Assembly: GCA_007026445.1 (NCBI GenBank)
Contig: VDMD01000017.1
Span: 372,001-436,000, forward strand
Source of the DNA: Schizophyllum amplum
Lineage: Eukaryota > Basidiomycota > Agaricomycetes > Agaricales > Schizophyllaceae
Length of the DNA stretch: 64,000 bases
Reading direction: 5' to 3'
Shown in pieces: positions 55,015 to 64,000 of the stretch. The notes beneath the pieces are model-generated. The model was not told the DNA's origin and made no database searches. It saw nothing but the letters and a program-made list of their open reading frames with translations. The position numbers and the translations under genes were made by a program. Positions within the stretch are counted from its first letter, which is position 1. The number at the start of each line of letters is the position of its first letter.

Positions 55015-56322
55015 ATGATTCGACCAGACTCGCGGCTCAACGAATTCAAATGCCCTATATCTGGCGCGACCGATAATATCCTTCGTTGCCGCCCCATCCC
55101 CTACGAGGCTGCAGCAGAGAAGGACACCACGGTTTGTGATACATCCTTGGCACACAATGAGTTTTTTCTTTAACGATCAACAGGTTGCTGCACAAGAATG
55201 GGTATTTGGTCTGCCTCGAGGTGGCCTGTCTTACTACCTTAAGTCGCGAGAGAATGGCATCTGCTGTAAGTTGACAATGACCTACATCAATCCAGCAATA
55301 TTCTGACCCTTCTTCAGTTCGCGAAGACATCTGCCGGATGTACTCTAGAGGAGAATTTATTCTCGCACCAACCTTCAAGACGTATGTGGACGCGATACAC
55401 TTTTTGGAACGCTCTGGAATAAAGGGCCGCAAGGAGAACGACAGATCTCCACGACGACCGTTAACAGCCGTAAGTAAACCAGATAAACAACGGCCTAAAC
55501 TGACCCTTGACGTAGCTCGCATCCCACGCAGGGCTGTATCGTTACGTGTTCATTCCTTATACTGACGCGGCACGCGCGCTTCAAGACGAGTTCAAGCTGC
55601 AACCACAGACAGAAGAAGATCTCAATGGAGGCGTGGAACCCTCGGATGGCTCACGCTGCTTGGAAGGCAGCGATCAGTTTCGCATCGTAGAATGCTATGC
55701 TCATCCGTTCTCGGTCGCTACCTTCGCGGACAAGATCTTCTGGAAGCGCTCCACTTCGCTCTCTGCGCAGTGGCACGCGTGTGCATGCAAACTGGTAGGA
55801 CAGTGGCGTTCCGGGAGGATCAAGCCACCGCGGTGGTTCATCGACGAGCCCAAGTATGGGCTGGACGACTCCGACCTGAGCGGCACCGAGGCCAGCGGAT
55901 ATCTCCTGTGTGCGTCGGAAGAAATACGAGTACCCGAGCCAGTCGACATTGTACGCGACTTGGACGTGGCGGATAGTAACTATCGCAAGAAGGCCTGCAT
56001 ATGGCTATCCAGCATCGGCCCCGAGTTCGACCCCATCGAGGAGAACCCTCCGCCAGAGCCCATCCATTCGCCTGTCCAGCTGCGCCGTTCCGAACGTCTG
56101 CGTAACCGGTATGGCCCGTACACGCCACCATCGCCTCCGCGCAAGACCCCGACCTCTCCTGCTCGTCGAGCGCCGTGGCCGCCCGCCCGCAGTCGCGATC
56201 CCGTCCACAGGCCGCCCGCGTGGGTGAAGCGCAACGGCTGCTTCCCGACGTCGGACTTCTCGAGTAATGACTGGGCCTACTTCCGCTATGGTGTCGCTCT
56301 CGCGGCACCGATGGACACCTAG
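55015..56322 (+). CDS. HNH-like multicopy family protein, copy D
   Basis: The clearest full-length member: exons 55015-55131, 55184-55265, 55318-55469 and 55516-56322, introns of 52, 52 and 46 nt, 385 aa. MIRPDSRLNEFKCPISGATD starts it. FREDICRMYSRGEFILAPTF marks the end of the HNH_2-like part, with Cys where the fold's last His is expected. A middle domain, YVFIPYTDAARALQDEFKLQ, then FRIVECYAHPFSVATFADKI and FWKRSTSLSAQWHACACKLV, is unique to the family as far as I can tell. DDSDLSGTEASGYLL and IGPEFDPIEENPPPEP lead to RRSERLRNRYGPYTPPSPPR and the tail FPTSDFSSNDWAYFRYGVAL. Divergent partner at 52308-54581. Confidence 0.8.
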
Positions 56323-57579
56323 AACCGGCGCGGTCTGCCTGATTCCACCTTGCGCATCTGCCGCTACTCGATCTGGCGAGCATCCGCCTCCGCGTATCAC
56401 GCGTGATAGCCAACGTTGCAGACCGGCAGTCAACTCCAGCGAAGCACGTCGGCGTCCGCTCCTGCAACGACTCGTCGTTCATCGAATGCCGCGCGGCTTC
56501 AAGCCTCATGTCGTCTCTGTCGTATAGCGCGAACGACGTGCTAGGCGCTCGACGCCGCGATTCTTCGACCATGCTGACGCAATCACATCTCTCCGCCTTT
56601 ATGGGTCGCGCGGGCTGCCGTGCGTCTTCAGGCGTCGCGGCCTGTGCCATACAGCACGAACATGCTGGGCGCACTCGACGCGGCAATTCGTCGACCATGC
56701 CGATCTTCGCTTCATGGCCGCGCGCCGGCTGCGACAGTCCAGTACCTCGGACAGTGTCCTAGCCGTCCTGCGAACCACGCAGCGGCGACAAGACGAAGGC
56801 AGCGACAGGGCTCGCGAAGAAGCGCCCGATCTCGAATGGACCGTTACCTCGTCCTATTGGCGAGGGTGTCCTTCGGGTTTTGCATGTATAGACCATGAGA
56901 GGATTAGAGTGGGAGGAAAGGGAGAAGGGACTGCGAGAGCACTTTTTGTATATGTATATCCTGCTTCATCAACGCAGCGCCTCCACGGACTACGCGAGCA
57001 GAAATAGAGCGACCGTTGGTTTACCAGTCCGTGGGCACGATGTCGTACAACTAAACCACCATCGGGACGAAGGAATCGTGTGCGAGAGTGGGCGAGAGAA
57101 ACGTTGGCAATACTAATAGAGGTGAGGCTTAGTCTTGAGGTCGGATTGAGGCTCATACGCCGCTCTCATATCCAACTCATGTCTATCGCTTCTATCGCGT
57201 AGATGCATGGCATAGCGTTTGGTGAGAGCCTACTTAATGACGCCGCTTCGCGGCATTTAGCTGCCTTCTCAAGTTCGTCCCCTCTCGAACGCTCGATACG
57301 TTCAAGTGGAAGGGGGTTTGACAGGCGCTGGGGTGAACAAGCAAACGCACAACAAAATGGTCCCGGTTCGCCGCGCGCTTTACGCTACAAAACACATGAA
57401 TAGACGAGAATAATAAGTATCAGGACCTATGTAATTAACAGGAGCAATGTGAGATGCGCAGAGTCATGCCGAGGCAGATGCAAGTGTGTAAACCGTCAAG
57501 TATGGAGACCGAGAGCTATGGAGACCCTGCGCTATAGAGACCGTGGGCTATAGAAGCCGTGAGCTATAGAAACCGTGAG
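56323..57579. repeat. conserved 3' flank of copy D with an internal tandem duplication
   Basis: 56330-56580 matches the flanks of copies B, C and E. A ~125-bp unit is then partly repeated: cgtgctaggcgctcgacgcc with ttcttcgaccatgc (56535-56575) and catgctgggcgcactcgacg with attcgtcgaccatgc (about 56660-56702). From about 57000 it is plain intergenic sequence, ending in short direct repeats (gctatagagaccgtg-like, 57510-57585) just beyond the next gene's stop. Confidence 0.65.
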
Positions 57580-59184
57580 CTATGATACAGGCGTATTCGG
57601 CGTGTCCGTCCCCTCCGACGCGATCATATCCGCCGCGTGGCTCGTGCACTGGATGTTGAGCCCCCTCTCCCGCACAAGGCGCAGTCGCGTGCGCGTCGCC
57701 GCGTCCATGGACGAGACGACATCGTGCAGCTCGACCCGCGTAAAGTTCGCCACGTCGCCGGGCCGCGGGCCCTCCCCGGGCGTCTTCATCCGGAACCGGC
57801 TCTCGATCATGTCCGCCAGGAGCGCGCCCTCGACGGGGCCCTCGAAGGGGACCATCACGCGCATCTGCAGGTCGAGCAGCTTGGGCAGGAGCGGCGTGTG
57901 GGGGCGCTCGACATCGCATGCGCATGGGCGGAAGCGCAGCACCTGGACGAGGTGGTCCGTCGGCAGGCGGTGCACGGTGACGTGCAGCGTCTGCACGGTT
58001 GGGGTGAGACGCAGCGCGCCGAGGAGGTCGGCTTCGTGTATGCTCCGGCCTTCGAGGGTCAGGTTGCGCAGTCGTGATCGCGAGCGCTCGATGAGTTGGG
58101 TGAGGACGCTTGGGTGGGGTCGCCAGTCGCGGAGCGTCAAGGTCCGGAGGACGGGTAGTGTGAGGTGCTGGAGGAACTGCGCGTGCACGCCACCGTATAG
58201 CTGGAGCGAGCGCAGCTTCGTCATGACAAGGGGCTGCCACAGGGAGGTGTCGGTGCCGTCTTCGTTCTCCGTGATTTCGTTGATCGAGAGCTCCCACAGC
58301 ACTGCTGTCGACCGGAGCGCCAGCAGGATATTCGACAGCGAGCAGACGCCGATCTTGAGATGGCCCAAATTGAGGTATGGTATGCGGTACTCCGCCGAGA
58401 GGTGCTGGATGCAGAGCGACGTGAGCGTCTTAACGCCTTCGAATGTGCGGTTGCACCACTCCGCGAACTCGAAGTCGGGGTGGTAGTCGTACAGCGCGAG
58501 GCGCACGATGTTGGTGGCCTTGCCCGAGAGCTGTCTGATACTGGGGAGGAGCTTCCCGACATGCGCGATCGTGAACGAGGACCACCGTGCGGCCTGGGTG
58601 TCCAAGAGCCGCATTGCCTCCAACGCGTCCTCGCTCGCCAACTCGTCGTCGATGTAGATGTTCAGTGGCAGCGTGCCCGAGTGCTCGAGCCGCCACTTGA
58701 CGAGGGGGTAGTTGCGGCGGAGAAGGATGCGGTCGTGGAGGGCGGGGGTGTGGGTGGCGACGTCTCGCCAGCGCTTGCATACGGACGCGATCGCGAGGAC
58801 GAACATGCCTGGGCGCCGGTGCTCCCTGTCGGGTAGGGACTGCGCATGGTACTCGTACAGGAATACCTCTTGCAGAATTTCTGGCGGTAGACGGCGGATG
58901 GGGGCGGCGTAGCTGATGTACTCGCGGTTCCGCTGCTCGAGGCGGTCGCGCTGGCTCTGCAGCGTCTCGAGCGTCGATTTGAGGCAGCCAATCTCCTCGT
59001 CGTATCGTTCCAGCTCTTCACTGGCGCGTAAGGAGGCGTTGCGCGCGTCGTTGACCTCGTTGGTGGAGGGGAAGTAGCCGTGACGAAGCTGCGACTCGAG
59101 GGACGGGAATGAGGCCAGGGGGGCGTGGCTTTTCGCCAAGCCTTCGCATGCTGTCCTGTAGTTCATGTCGAGGAGCTGTCCCAC
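57580..59184 (-). CDS. F-box protein with N-terminal coiled coil and LRR-like region
   Basis: An intronless frame of 534 codons (or 528 from the Met at 59166). A coiled-coil segment RASEELERYDEEIGCLKSTL, then ETLQSQRDRLEQRNREYISY, precedes the F-box-like domain IRRLPPEILQEVFLYEYHAQ, with FVLAIASVCKRWRDVATHTP after it, the common Agaricomycete architecture. The rest has leucine-rich periodicity (LTSLCIQHLSAEYRIPYLNL, LPVLRTLTLRDWRP, LRNLTLEGRSIHEADLLGAL). It presumably acts as an SCF adaptor. It differs from the other two F-box genes in the window, so the three are not local tandem copies. Confidence 0.83.
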   Translation of the reverse strand: MGQLLDMNYRTACEGLAKSHAPLASFPSLESQLRHGYFPSTNEVNDARNASLRASEELERYDEEIGCLKSTLETLQSQRDRLEQRNREYISYAAPIRRLPPEILQEVFLYEYHAQSLPDREHRRPGMFVLAIASVCKRWRDVATHTPALHDRILLRRNYPLVKWRLEHSGTLPLNIYIDDELASEDALEAMRLLDTQAARWSSFTIAHVGKLLPSIRQLSGKATNIVRLALYDYHPDFEFAEWCNRTFEGVKTLTSLCIQHLSAEYRIPYLNLGHLKIGVCSLSNILLALRSTAVLWELSINEITENEDGTDTSLWQPLVMTKLRSLQLYGGVHAQFLQHLTLPVLRTLTLRDWRPHPSVLTQLIERSRSRLRNLTLEGRSIHEADLLGALRLTPTVQTLHVTVHRLPTDHLVQVLRFRPCACDVERPHTPLLPKLLDLQMRVMVPFEGPVEGALLADMIESRFRMKTPGEGPRPGDVANFTRVELHDVVSSMDAATRTRLRLVRERGLNIQCTSHAADMIASEGTDTPNTPVS

Positions 59185-59736
59185 TGCTTATTGAGAAGAA
59201 AGACGCGTCCCTACTACGCTATATATTGTCAGCGCCACGAGCTGCCGTAGAAGGCGCATACAACGCACCGATCGTCGTCAGAGTCCGAACGTGAATCTGT
59301 CCACCCCACGACTTCCTATAACACCGGACACAGAGCAGCGAAGCACAGCAGAATTGAGGCGCTGAGATGATCAACGCACACGACAAGGTATGCGAATGGC
59401 CAAGCACACGCAAACTAAAGTGGACCGGTAGCTCCGGACTATTGTTCTCTTGTTCGCCGTCCGGCTTTCTTGTATGTATGTACGCTCAACGTACGCTAGT
59501 GAAGCTTATATAGCAAGGTAGCCCTGACCACAACTGAATAGAAGGACCTCCCGCTGCTTGGCCGAAGCACAAGCAGATGCGGAACCTTTCTGAAAGAGCT
59601 TCGACCATGACATTCATACACAACCCAATGCGATACTTGACGGACTGCAGCATGCATGGCACGCGCAGTGTATCAATCATTTCGACATTGGCAACAATAT
59701 ACACCGGTAACAGCCAGTATCGTCCGGGGGTCAATC
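59185..59736. other. intergenic region F-box / SCD6
   Basis: About 550 bp: the promoter of the F-box gene and the 3' UTR of SCD6. No additional gene. Confidence 0.45.
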
Positions 59737-61012
59737 TCATCCTCGTGCGCCAGCAACAGCACCCCCGCGACGACCACGGCCGCCGCGCCTATGACCGCCC
59801 CAACCACCGACATACGCGCCCGGACCCAAAAGGCCAACACCGCCCGGCTCGCCGAACGTCGCCACATTGCGCTCCCGCTCCTCCTCGCGCCTGTTGCGCC
59901 CCGCAGCCCCACCACGCCCACGTCCGCGGCCGCCACCGCCGCCACCACCACCACCACCACCACCGATACCCCCACCCCCACCACCGGCCGTGAGCGAGTC
60001 AAAGAAGCTCTTTTGCGGGTCGTACGCTTTGTCGTCCCGTTGCTCGTTCGCGGGCTTCTCGAAGCGGGCGTTCGAGCGCTGGAAGTCGAATTCGGTGCTT
60101 GGAACCTGGGGACCGCCGTTGCGCGCGCCGGCGAGCGCGCGGCCGACGGTCTCCATGGACGCGACCGCGCTGGACACCGCGGGGGCACGGGGTTGTGGCT
60201 GACCGCGGCCCATGCCCTGCGGTGGTGCTTGTGCGTACACGGGGCCCTGCTGTGTGTAGTGATACGTTCCAGGTGGCGCGGCTTTAGCCTGTGGGGGACG
60301 CGAGGTTAGTTACGAGTCATACACGCAAGGGAGAATTGGGTTCAGAAGGAAGGCAACGGAAATCCACATGGGGTTTTTGCGCTCTCGGACACAGAGCGAA
60401 AGCTCTTTACATCCGTAGTGATTTCATCTTGTGGAAAGTGGTAGGAGACGAAGACTCACCCCGACCACTGCTGGATCATCGTGTACGGTGCGCGACCGCT
60501 GTGCAGGCTCGTCCACGGACAGATCCTTCACTTCGGACGCGCGGAAGATGATGAAGTCGTAGGGTTCTTGCACTGGTGGAATGTATTCCGTCGGCGGTCT
60601 GGAGTCCCGATCAGCACGCTGCATATGCCCTGCTACGACCATCGTCCTCGCAAAAAGAGTATTCAGAGATGAGGGCGCCTCAAGCCGCGCCTTCCCCAAT
60701 CCACAAGAGGAAGGGAACTCGAGAAAGGACGATGGTCGCGAAGGGAAGGACCAATATTCACCGCCGCGTCTCCGTTCCCATAGACAAGACTGCGAGGCAG
60801 CATTAGCGCGTTTTTCCCTGCAAAGCCACTGCGCACACACCATTGGAAAGCTTGATCGTCGACTGCACCTGGTCGATGCCCGCCAGTATGCCCCGGTAGC
60901 GCACATCCGAGTGCGAGATCAGAGAAATTGGCGTCCTGCACCGCTTAAGCTTCGTTTTCTTCAGCGCAATCTAACGCTGGGCAGCGACGAACCCAATGAA
61001 GCTTTGCGCCAT
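59737..61012 (-). CDS. SCD6: Scd6/LSM14-family mRNA decapping activator and translational repressor
   Basis: A P-body protein that binds eIF4G/Dhh1/Dcp2 and represses translation. Exon 1, MAQSFIG, joins TPISLISHSDVRYRGILAGI, then DQVQSTIKLSN and VLSMGTETRR, giving the Lsm domain over three small exons. RPPTEYIPPVQEPYDFIIFR and ASEVKDLSVDEP complete it. The C-terminal half has all three LSM14 boxes: FDFQRSNARFEKP (FDF), AYDPQKSFFDSL (FFD) and RNVATFGEPGG (TFG). RGG/Gly-rich stretches occur between and after them, one encoded by a (GGT)n-like microsatellite (about 59935-59990), ending VAGARG. The start at 61012 is chosen because it gives the usual M-x-Q-x-IG opening. Confidence 0.9.
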
Positions 61013-61922
61013 GTCGCGTGCAGAAAAACCGTGTGGGATGACAGAGGAAGAGGTGTGAGAAGAGGGGGAAAGATGGAACGGAATAGTTGCAAGGCAGGAA
61101 GGCGGACACGACGACGCGTGCGCGCGCTTTCAAACTCCGCTAAACCCGAAGAGGGTAATTTGCTCTCACGTTAGCCAGAACAATGGTCGCTCTATTGTGT
61201 TCTGTTGTGGATCGTTTCCTGAACCCCGTCTTCCACCATCTCTGCCGGACAAATGATGAGTTCTCAGCGTCAAAACCTGCTCTATGACGATGGATAACTG
61301 CTGCTTTCAACCATCTGTGGTCTTCGAGTTACAATCATGTCTGTCAAGTCTGTCGGCGGTGCTTTGTAAAGAGAGGCGCTTTGGTCAATCTAGGAGGCTG
61401 TCTTGAACGGTTATTGCCGCGATATCTTGCTATGCAACAGCCATAGGCTCGCAACATGCCCACCAAACTCGAACTCGCCTACGCGAAATATGGGCCTTGG
61501 CGTGAAGGTGCGCCCACCATTATTAGTGTATCGCTGCAGACGGATATACTGACCTCGCAAATGATCTTCTTACAGCGAGATTCATGCATGATCATACGCT
61601 GTCTCTCTTGTTTCTGCGTGATGGTCTTCATCAAGTGATTCAGCGTTCGAAATGTCAGCACTATGGACCTCCGTATGTGGCATTGAACGCCACGACCTTC
61701 CTGCCACACTCTACTATTCTGTAAAACGTTCATGCGACATGAACGAACATTTCAGGCGTCGAGATAGGACCATTCGGGTCCTGCACTGGCTCTCTTTGTT
61801 CTCTGAACGATGGTGAGACATTTTCGGCGTCTTTGTTTTCCACGAACACTTATAATGCGAGTCGATCAGCGTCAATAACGCAACGGACCATCTTCGTTGG
61901 ACCGCCACGCCCCGCATACGCC
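61013..61922. other. intergenic region SCD6 / BTB gene
   Basis: About 910 bp between divergent genes. A short frame at 61456 (MPTKLELAYAKYGPWREGAP) could be a small exon, but nothing continues it. No repeats. Confidence 0.4.
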
Positions 61923-62950
61923 ATGGCTGTACCCGATAGGCCCGACGGGACCACGCCAAGCGAGGACAGTACACCGTCCTCCGCCTCTTCGATGAACAAG
62001 CCTTGGTTTGACGATGGTAACATCATCATCTCCGCGGGCGGCAAGCGGTTCAAAGTCCACCGATCTATACTGGCTGCTCAGTCGGCCTTCTTCAGTGATC
62101 TATTCTCTGTAGCAGATGCAGACGGTACGAACACATCCGACGGTTGCCAGGTAGTCGAACTACACGACAGCCCTGCGGAAGTCGCTGACTTCCTCCGCGC
62201 AATCTTCGACTCGAGGTACGTCGTCCCTGGTCATATAAGGAATACGATGACCGTCGCTAATCAATGCTCCCCAGCTTCTTCGACGCAAACCCCGCCTCCA
62301 AGCCGCCCGCCGCCACCATCTGTGGCGTCCTCCGCCTCGCGCACAAATACGACGTCCCCTACCTTCGCCGCCGCGCCCTCGCACACGCTTCCCGCCTCGT
62401 CCCCCGCACCTACAAGCAGTTCGTCGACCGAGCATTGACGGAGTCCACCGCCGACACCTACTTCCGCCTCGCCGACGTCGCGCTCGAAACCGGCGTGAAC
62501 TGGCTCCTGCCAACTGTGCTGGAGGCATGCGCGCGGTCCCTCATCTACGCGCCCAAAGTCCGTCCCCCGGTCCCGGAGGCCACCGTCGCCCGGTGCGCAG
62601 CGGGCGTGGAGGCGGTGCAGGCGGCGGGGGACGAGCGCATCGCGCGGCTCTTCTTCAATACCACGAAGCCGTATTGTTTGCCATTGAGGGTAAACGCCTG
62701 CGCGGATAGTTTCCGGGAGCTCCAGGGGGATTGGGAGAGTCAGCTGTTTCCCGCGGCGGGGAGGTCGTGGAAGGACTGCGAGAACGCCATGCGGAGTGGA
62801 TTGTGCACAATCTGCTTCCCGGCCATGGTGGCCAAGAACGCTGCGTGGACGGAGCAGTACTGGGATGGGCTTCCAGCTATGTTCGGGCTAGGCAGTTGGA
62901 GCACGCTTGAGTCGGAACGAAGGGAGGATCTCAGGTATTCCAACGCTTAG
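61923..62950 (+). CDS. BTB/POZ domain protein
   Basis: Two exons (61923-62215, 62275-62950) separated by a 59-nt intron, 322 aa. The BTB fold is seen at KPWFDDGNIIISAGGKRFKV, then HRSILAAQSAFFSDLFSV, VVELHDSPAEVADFLRAIFD, and after the intron CGVLRLAHKYDVPYLRRRAL. A helical C-terminal region (TADTYFRLADVALETGVNWL; CADSFRELQGDWESQLF) and CTICFPAMV with GLPAMFGLGSW are typical of the mushroom BTB family. These are presumed to work as Cul3 adaptors or oligomerisation modules; the target is unknown. The ATG at 61923 is preferred over the frame's earlier start because the leader before it is Ser/Thr-rich and not conserved-looking. Confidence 0.85.
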
Positions 62951-63277
62951 CAGCCGAGGGTTTGATTTTTATACCTACTAGTAGTTGACAAGTAGACGAT
63001 GTGTCACCTTTGGAGATGAGTTTGACTTAGTTTCCACAACCTATGGCTTGTATATCCGTCCCTCTGGCTGCCATTGTCTGCTTGTTTCAGCTTTCGAGGA
63101 TATGTGCACAGAGTAGGCCTATATACTCTTCATGCATACTGTGATGTGCGCTGAAGAAGCAATTTGCGGCACTATTCGAGTCACGAGAGCTGCGATTCCC
63201 GCCCAGGGTCATAGAGCGCGTCTACTATTGACGAGCTTAGACACAGTGCTGGCGTATGTATATACACACGACGTGCC
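62951..63277. other. intergenic region downstream of the BTB gene
   Basis: No gene is seen. A/T-richer 3' UTR-like sequence. Confidence 0.4.
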
Positions 63278-63296
63278 CCCCCCCCCCCCCCCCCTC
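63278..63296 (+). repeat. poly-C homopolymer run
   Basis: An uninterrupted run of about 17-18 C. It is prone to assembly length errors. Confidence 0.9.
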
Positions 63297-63479
63297 CTTC
63301 CCTTCCATCCTGAATCTCTTGCAGCCGATGCATGCAGAGCGCGAAGGACACCACGGCCTGCGGACAGAAATCCATTCGAGATGTTGCGCATGTCGAATTC
63401 AGTCACTGCTCTCGTGTTGTCGCCGCTGCGTAGAGCACACGACGACATGGATATGTCGTCCGAGGGTATAGACCCATCA

Positions 63480-63795
63480 CACGCGCCGCGCGATCATAGA
63501 GGTGGAGAGATGTTATGCCAGCATCAGCATGGTCGGCGTCGAGCGCCTAGCATGTCGTTTATGCTGTACGGCCTGGGCCGCGAAGCGTGCAGCGGCGCGG
63601 CTGGCGATGAACGACCCAAGCAAGGGGCCGTCGCACGAGCGGACGCCGAGATGCTCTGCCGGAGCTAGGTGCCGGTCTTGCTGGCTGTTACCCGTGATAT
63701 GCGGGCTGGCAAGGACAGAACTCGCGGAAAGCGGATGCTCGCCAGATCGAGTGGCTGCATATGCGTAAGGTGAAATCGGGCAGACCGCATTGATT
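63480..63795 (-). repeat. conserved 3' flank of HNH-like copy E
   Basis: On the minus strand, after the copy E stop: ggtctgcccgatttcacctt, gcagccactcgatctggcga, cagcaagaccggcacctagc and catgctaggcgctcgacgcc reproduce the flank of copies B-D for about 300 bp. Confidence 0.75.
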
Positions 63796-64000
63796 CTACG
63801 TGTCCATAGGCGCTGCGAGAGCGACGCCATAGCGGAAGTAGGCCCAGTCATTACTCGAGAAGTCCGACGTCGGGAAGCAGCCGTTGCGCTTCACCCATGC
63901 CGGCGGCTTGTGAACGGGATCGCGACTGCGAGCGGGCGGCCACGGCGCTCGACGAGCAGGAGAGGTCGGGCACTTGCGTGGAGGCGATGGTGGCGCGTAT
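63796..64000 (-). CDS. HNH-like multicopy family protein, copy E (C-terminal end only)
   Basis: The minus strand encodes the end of the family's last exon: APPSPPRKCPTSPARRAPWP, then PPAWVKRNGCFPTSDFSSND and WAYFRYGVALAAPMDT with the stop at 63796. The reading frame is intact in the visible part, unlike copy B. The rest lies beyond the right edge. Confidence 0.8.
   Translation of the reverse strand, partial: YAPPSPPRKCPTSPARRAPWPPARSRDPVHKPPAWVKRNGCFPTSDFSSNDWAYFRYGVALAAPMDT

Noticed and set aside
57575..58486. 303-codon plus-strand frame
   Set aside because: Antisense shadow of the intronless F-box gene; Arg/Ser-rich with no domain.
63132..63668. 178-codon plus-strand frame near the right edge
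   Set aside because: Crosses the poly-C run and the non-coding 3' flank of HNH-like copy E on the opposite strand.

Overview
The window is nuclear DNA of a filamentous basidiomycete, most likely an Agaricomycete. Genes carry many short introns (mostly about 45-70 nt, GT..AG), G+C is moderately high, and the gene set is typical of mushrooms: F-box proteins, DUF6699-like, BTB/POZ, a GH5 exo-glucanase with an N-terminal membrane anchor, Skn7, siderophore and auxin-efflux-type transporters. Genus cannot be fixed from sequence alone. All exon boundaries are read by eye.

Layout. 0-7 kb: the first exon of an HNH-like family gene runs off the left edge, then VPS11 (HOPS/CORVET) and a membrane-anchored GH5 exo-beta-1,3-glucanase. 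7.5-16 kb: an F-box protein, then a segment bounded by two inverted ~220-300 bp repeats that holds five or more unrelated minisatellites, COA1 (cytochrome oxidase assembly) and a siderophore MFS transporter with an iron-GATA site in its promoter. 16.4-28.2 kb: an ING/PHD chromatin protein, a TA-flanked MITE-like element, two MYND-finger paralogues in inverted orientation, COG6, a PhyH dioxygenase, a frameshifted unknown gene and a PhyH pseudogene. 28.2-32 kb is gene-poor. 32-40 kb: an auxin-efflux-carrier family transporter, a Pro/Gln-rich DUF6699-like protein and a Skn7 response-regulator transcription factor with a very long intron.

40-57 kb is the unusual part. A family of ~385-aa proteins, whose N-terminus looks like a fungal HNH_2 domain that has lost its histidines, occurs three times here (40.4, 47.4 and 55.0 kb), and partial copies sit at both window ends. 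Two of the copies are divergently paired, across ~433 bp, with a second uncharacterised gene encoding a Lys-rich N-terminus and a long, disordered, NLS-bearing C-terminus. The two-gene module is therefore duplicated (44.65-48.66 kb and 52.31-56.32 kb) with an F-box/zinc-finger gene between. The copies keep introns and ~350 bp of conserved 3' flank, so they spread as DNA segments. A 1656-bp TIR element with TA target duplication split the flank of one module. One HNH-like copy has a frameshifted tail. I regard this module as the most likely undescribed system in the window; its function is unknown.

57.5-63 kb: an F-box/LRR-like protein, the Scd6/LSM14 mRNA-decapping activator and a BTB protein, then the 3' end of another HNH-like copy.

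Housekeeping genes (VPS11, COG6, COA1, SCD6, SKN7, ING) are interleaved with fast-evolving duplicated families, which fits local segmental duplication in a dynamic subregion.
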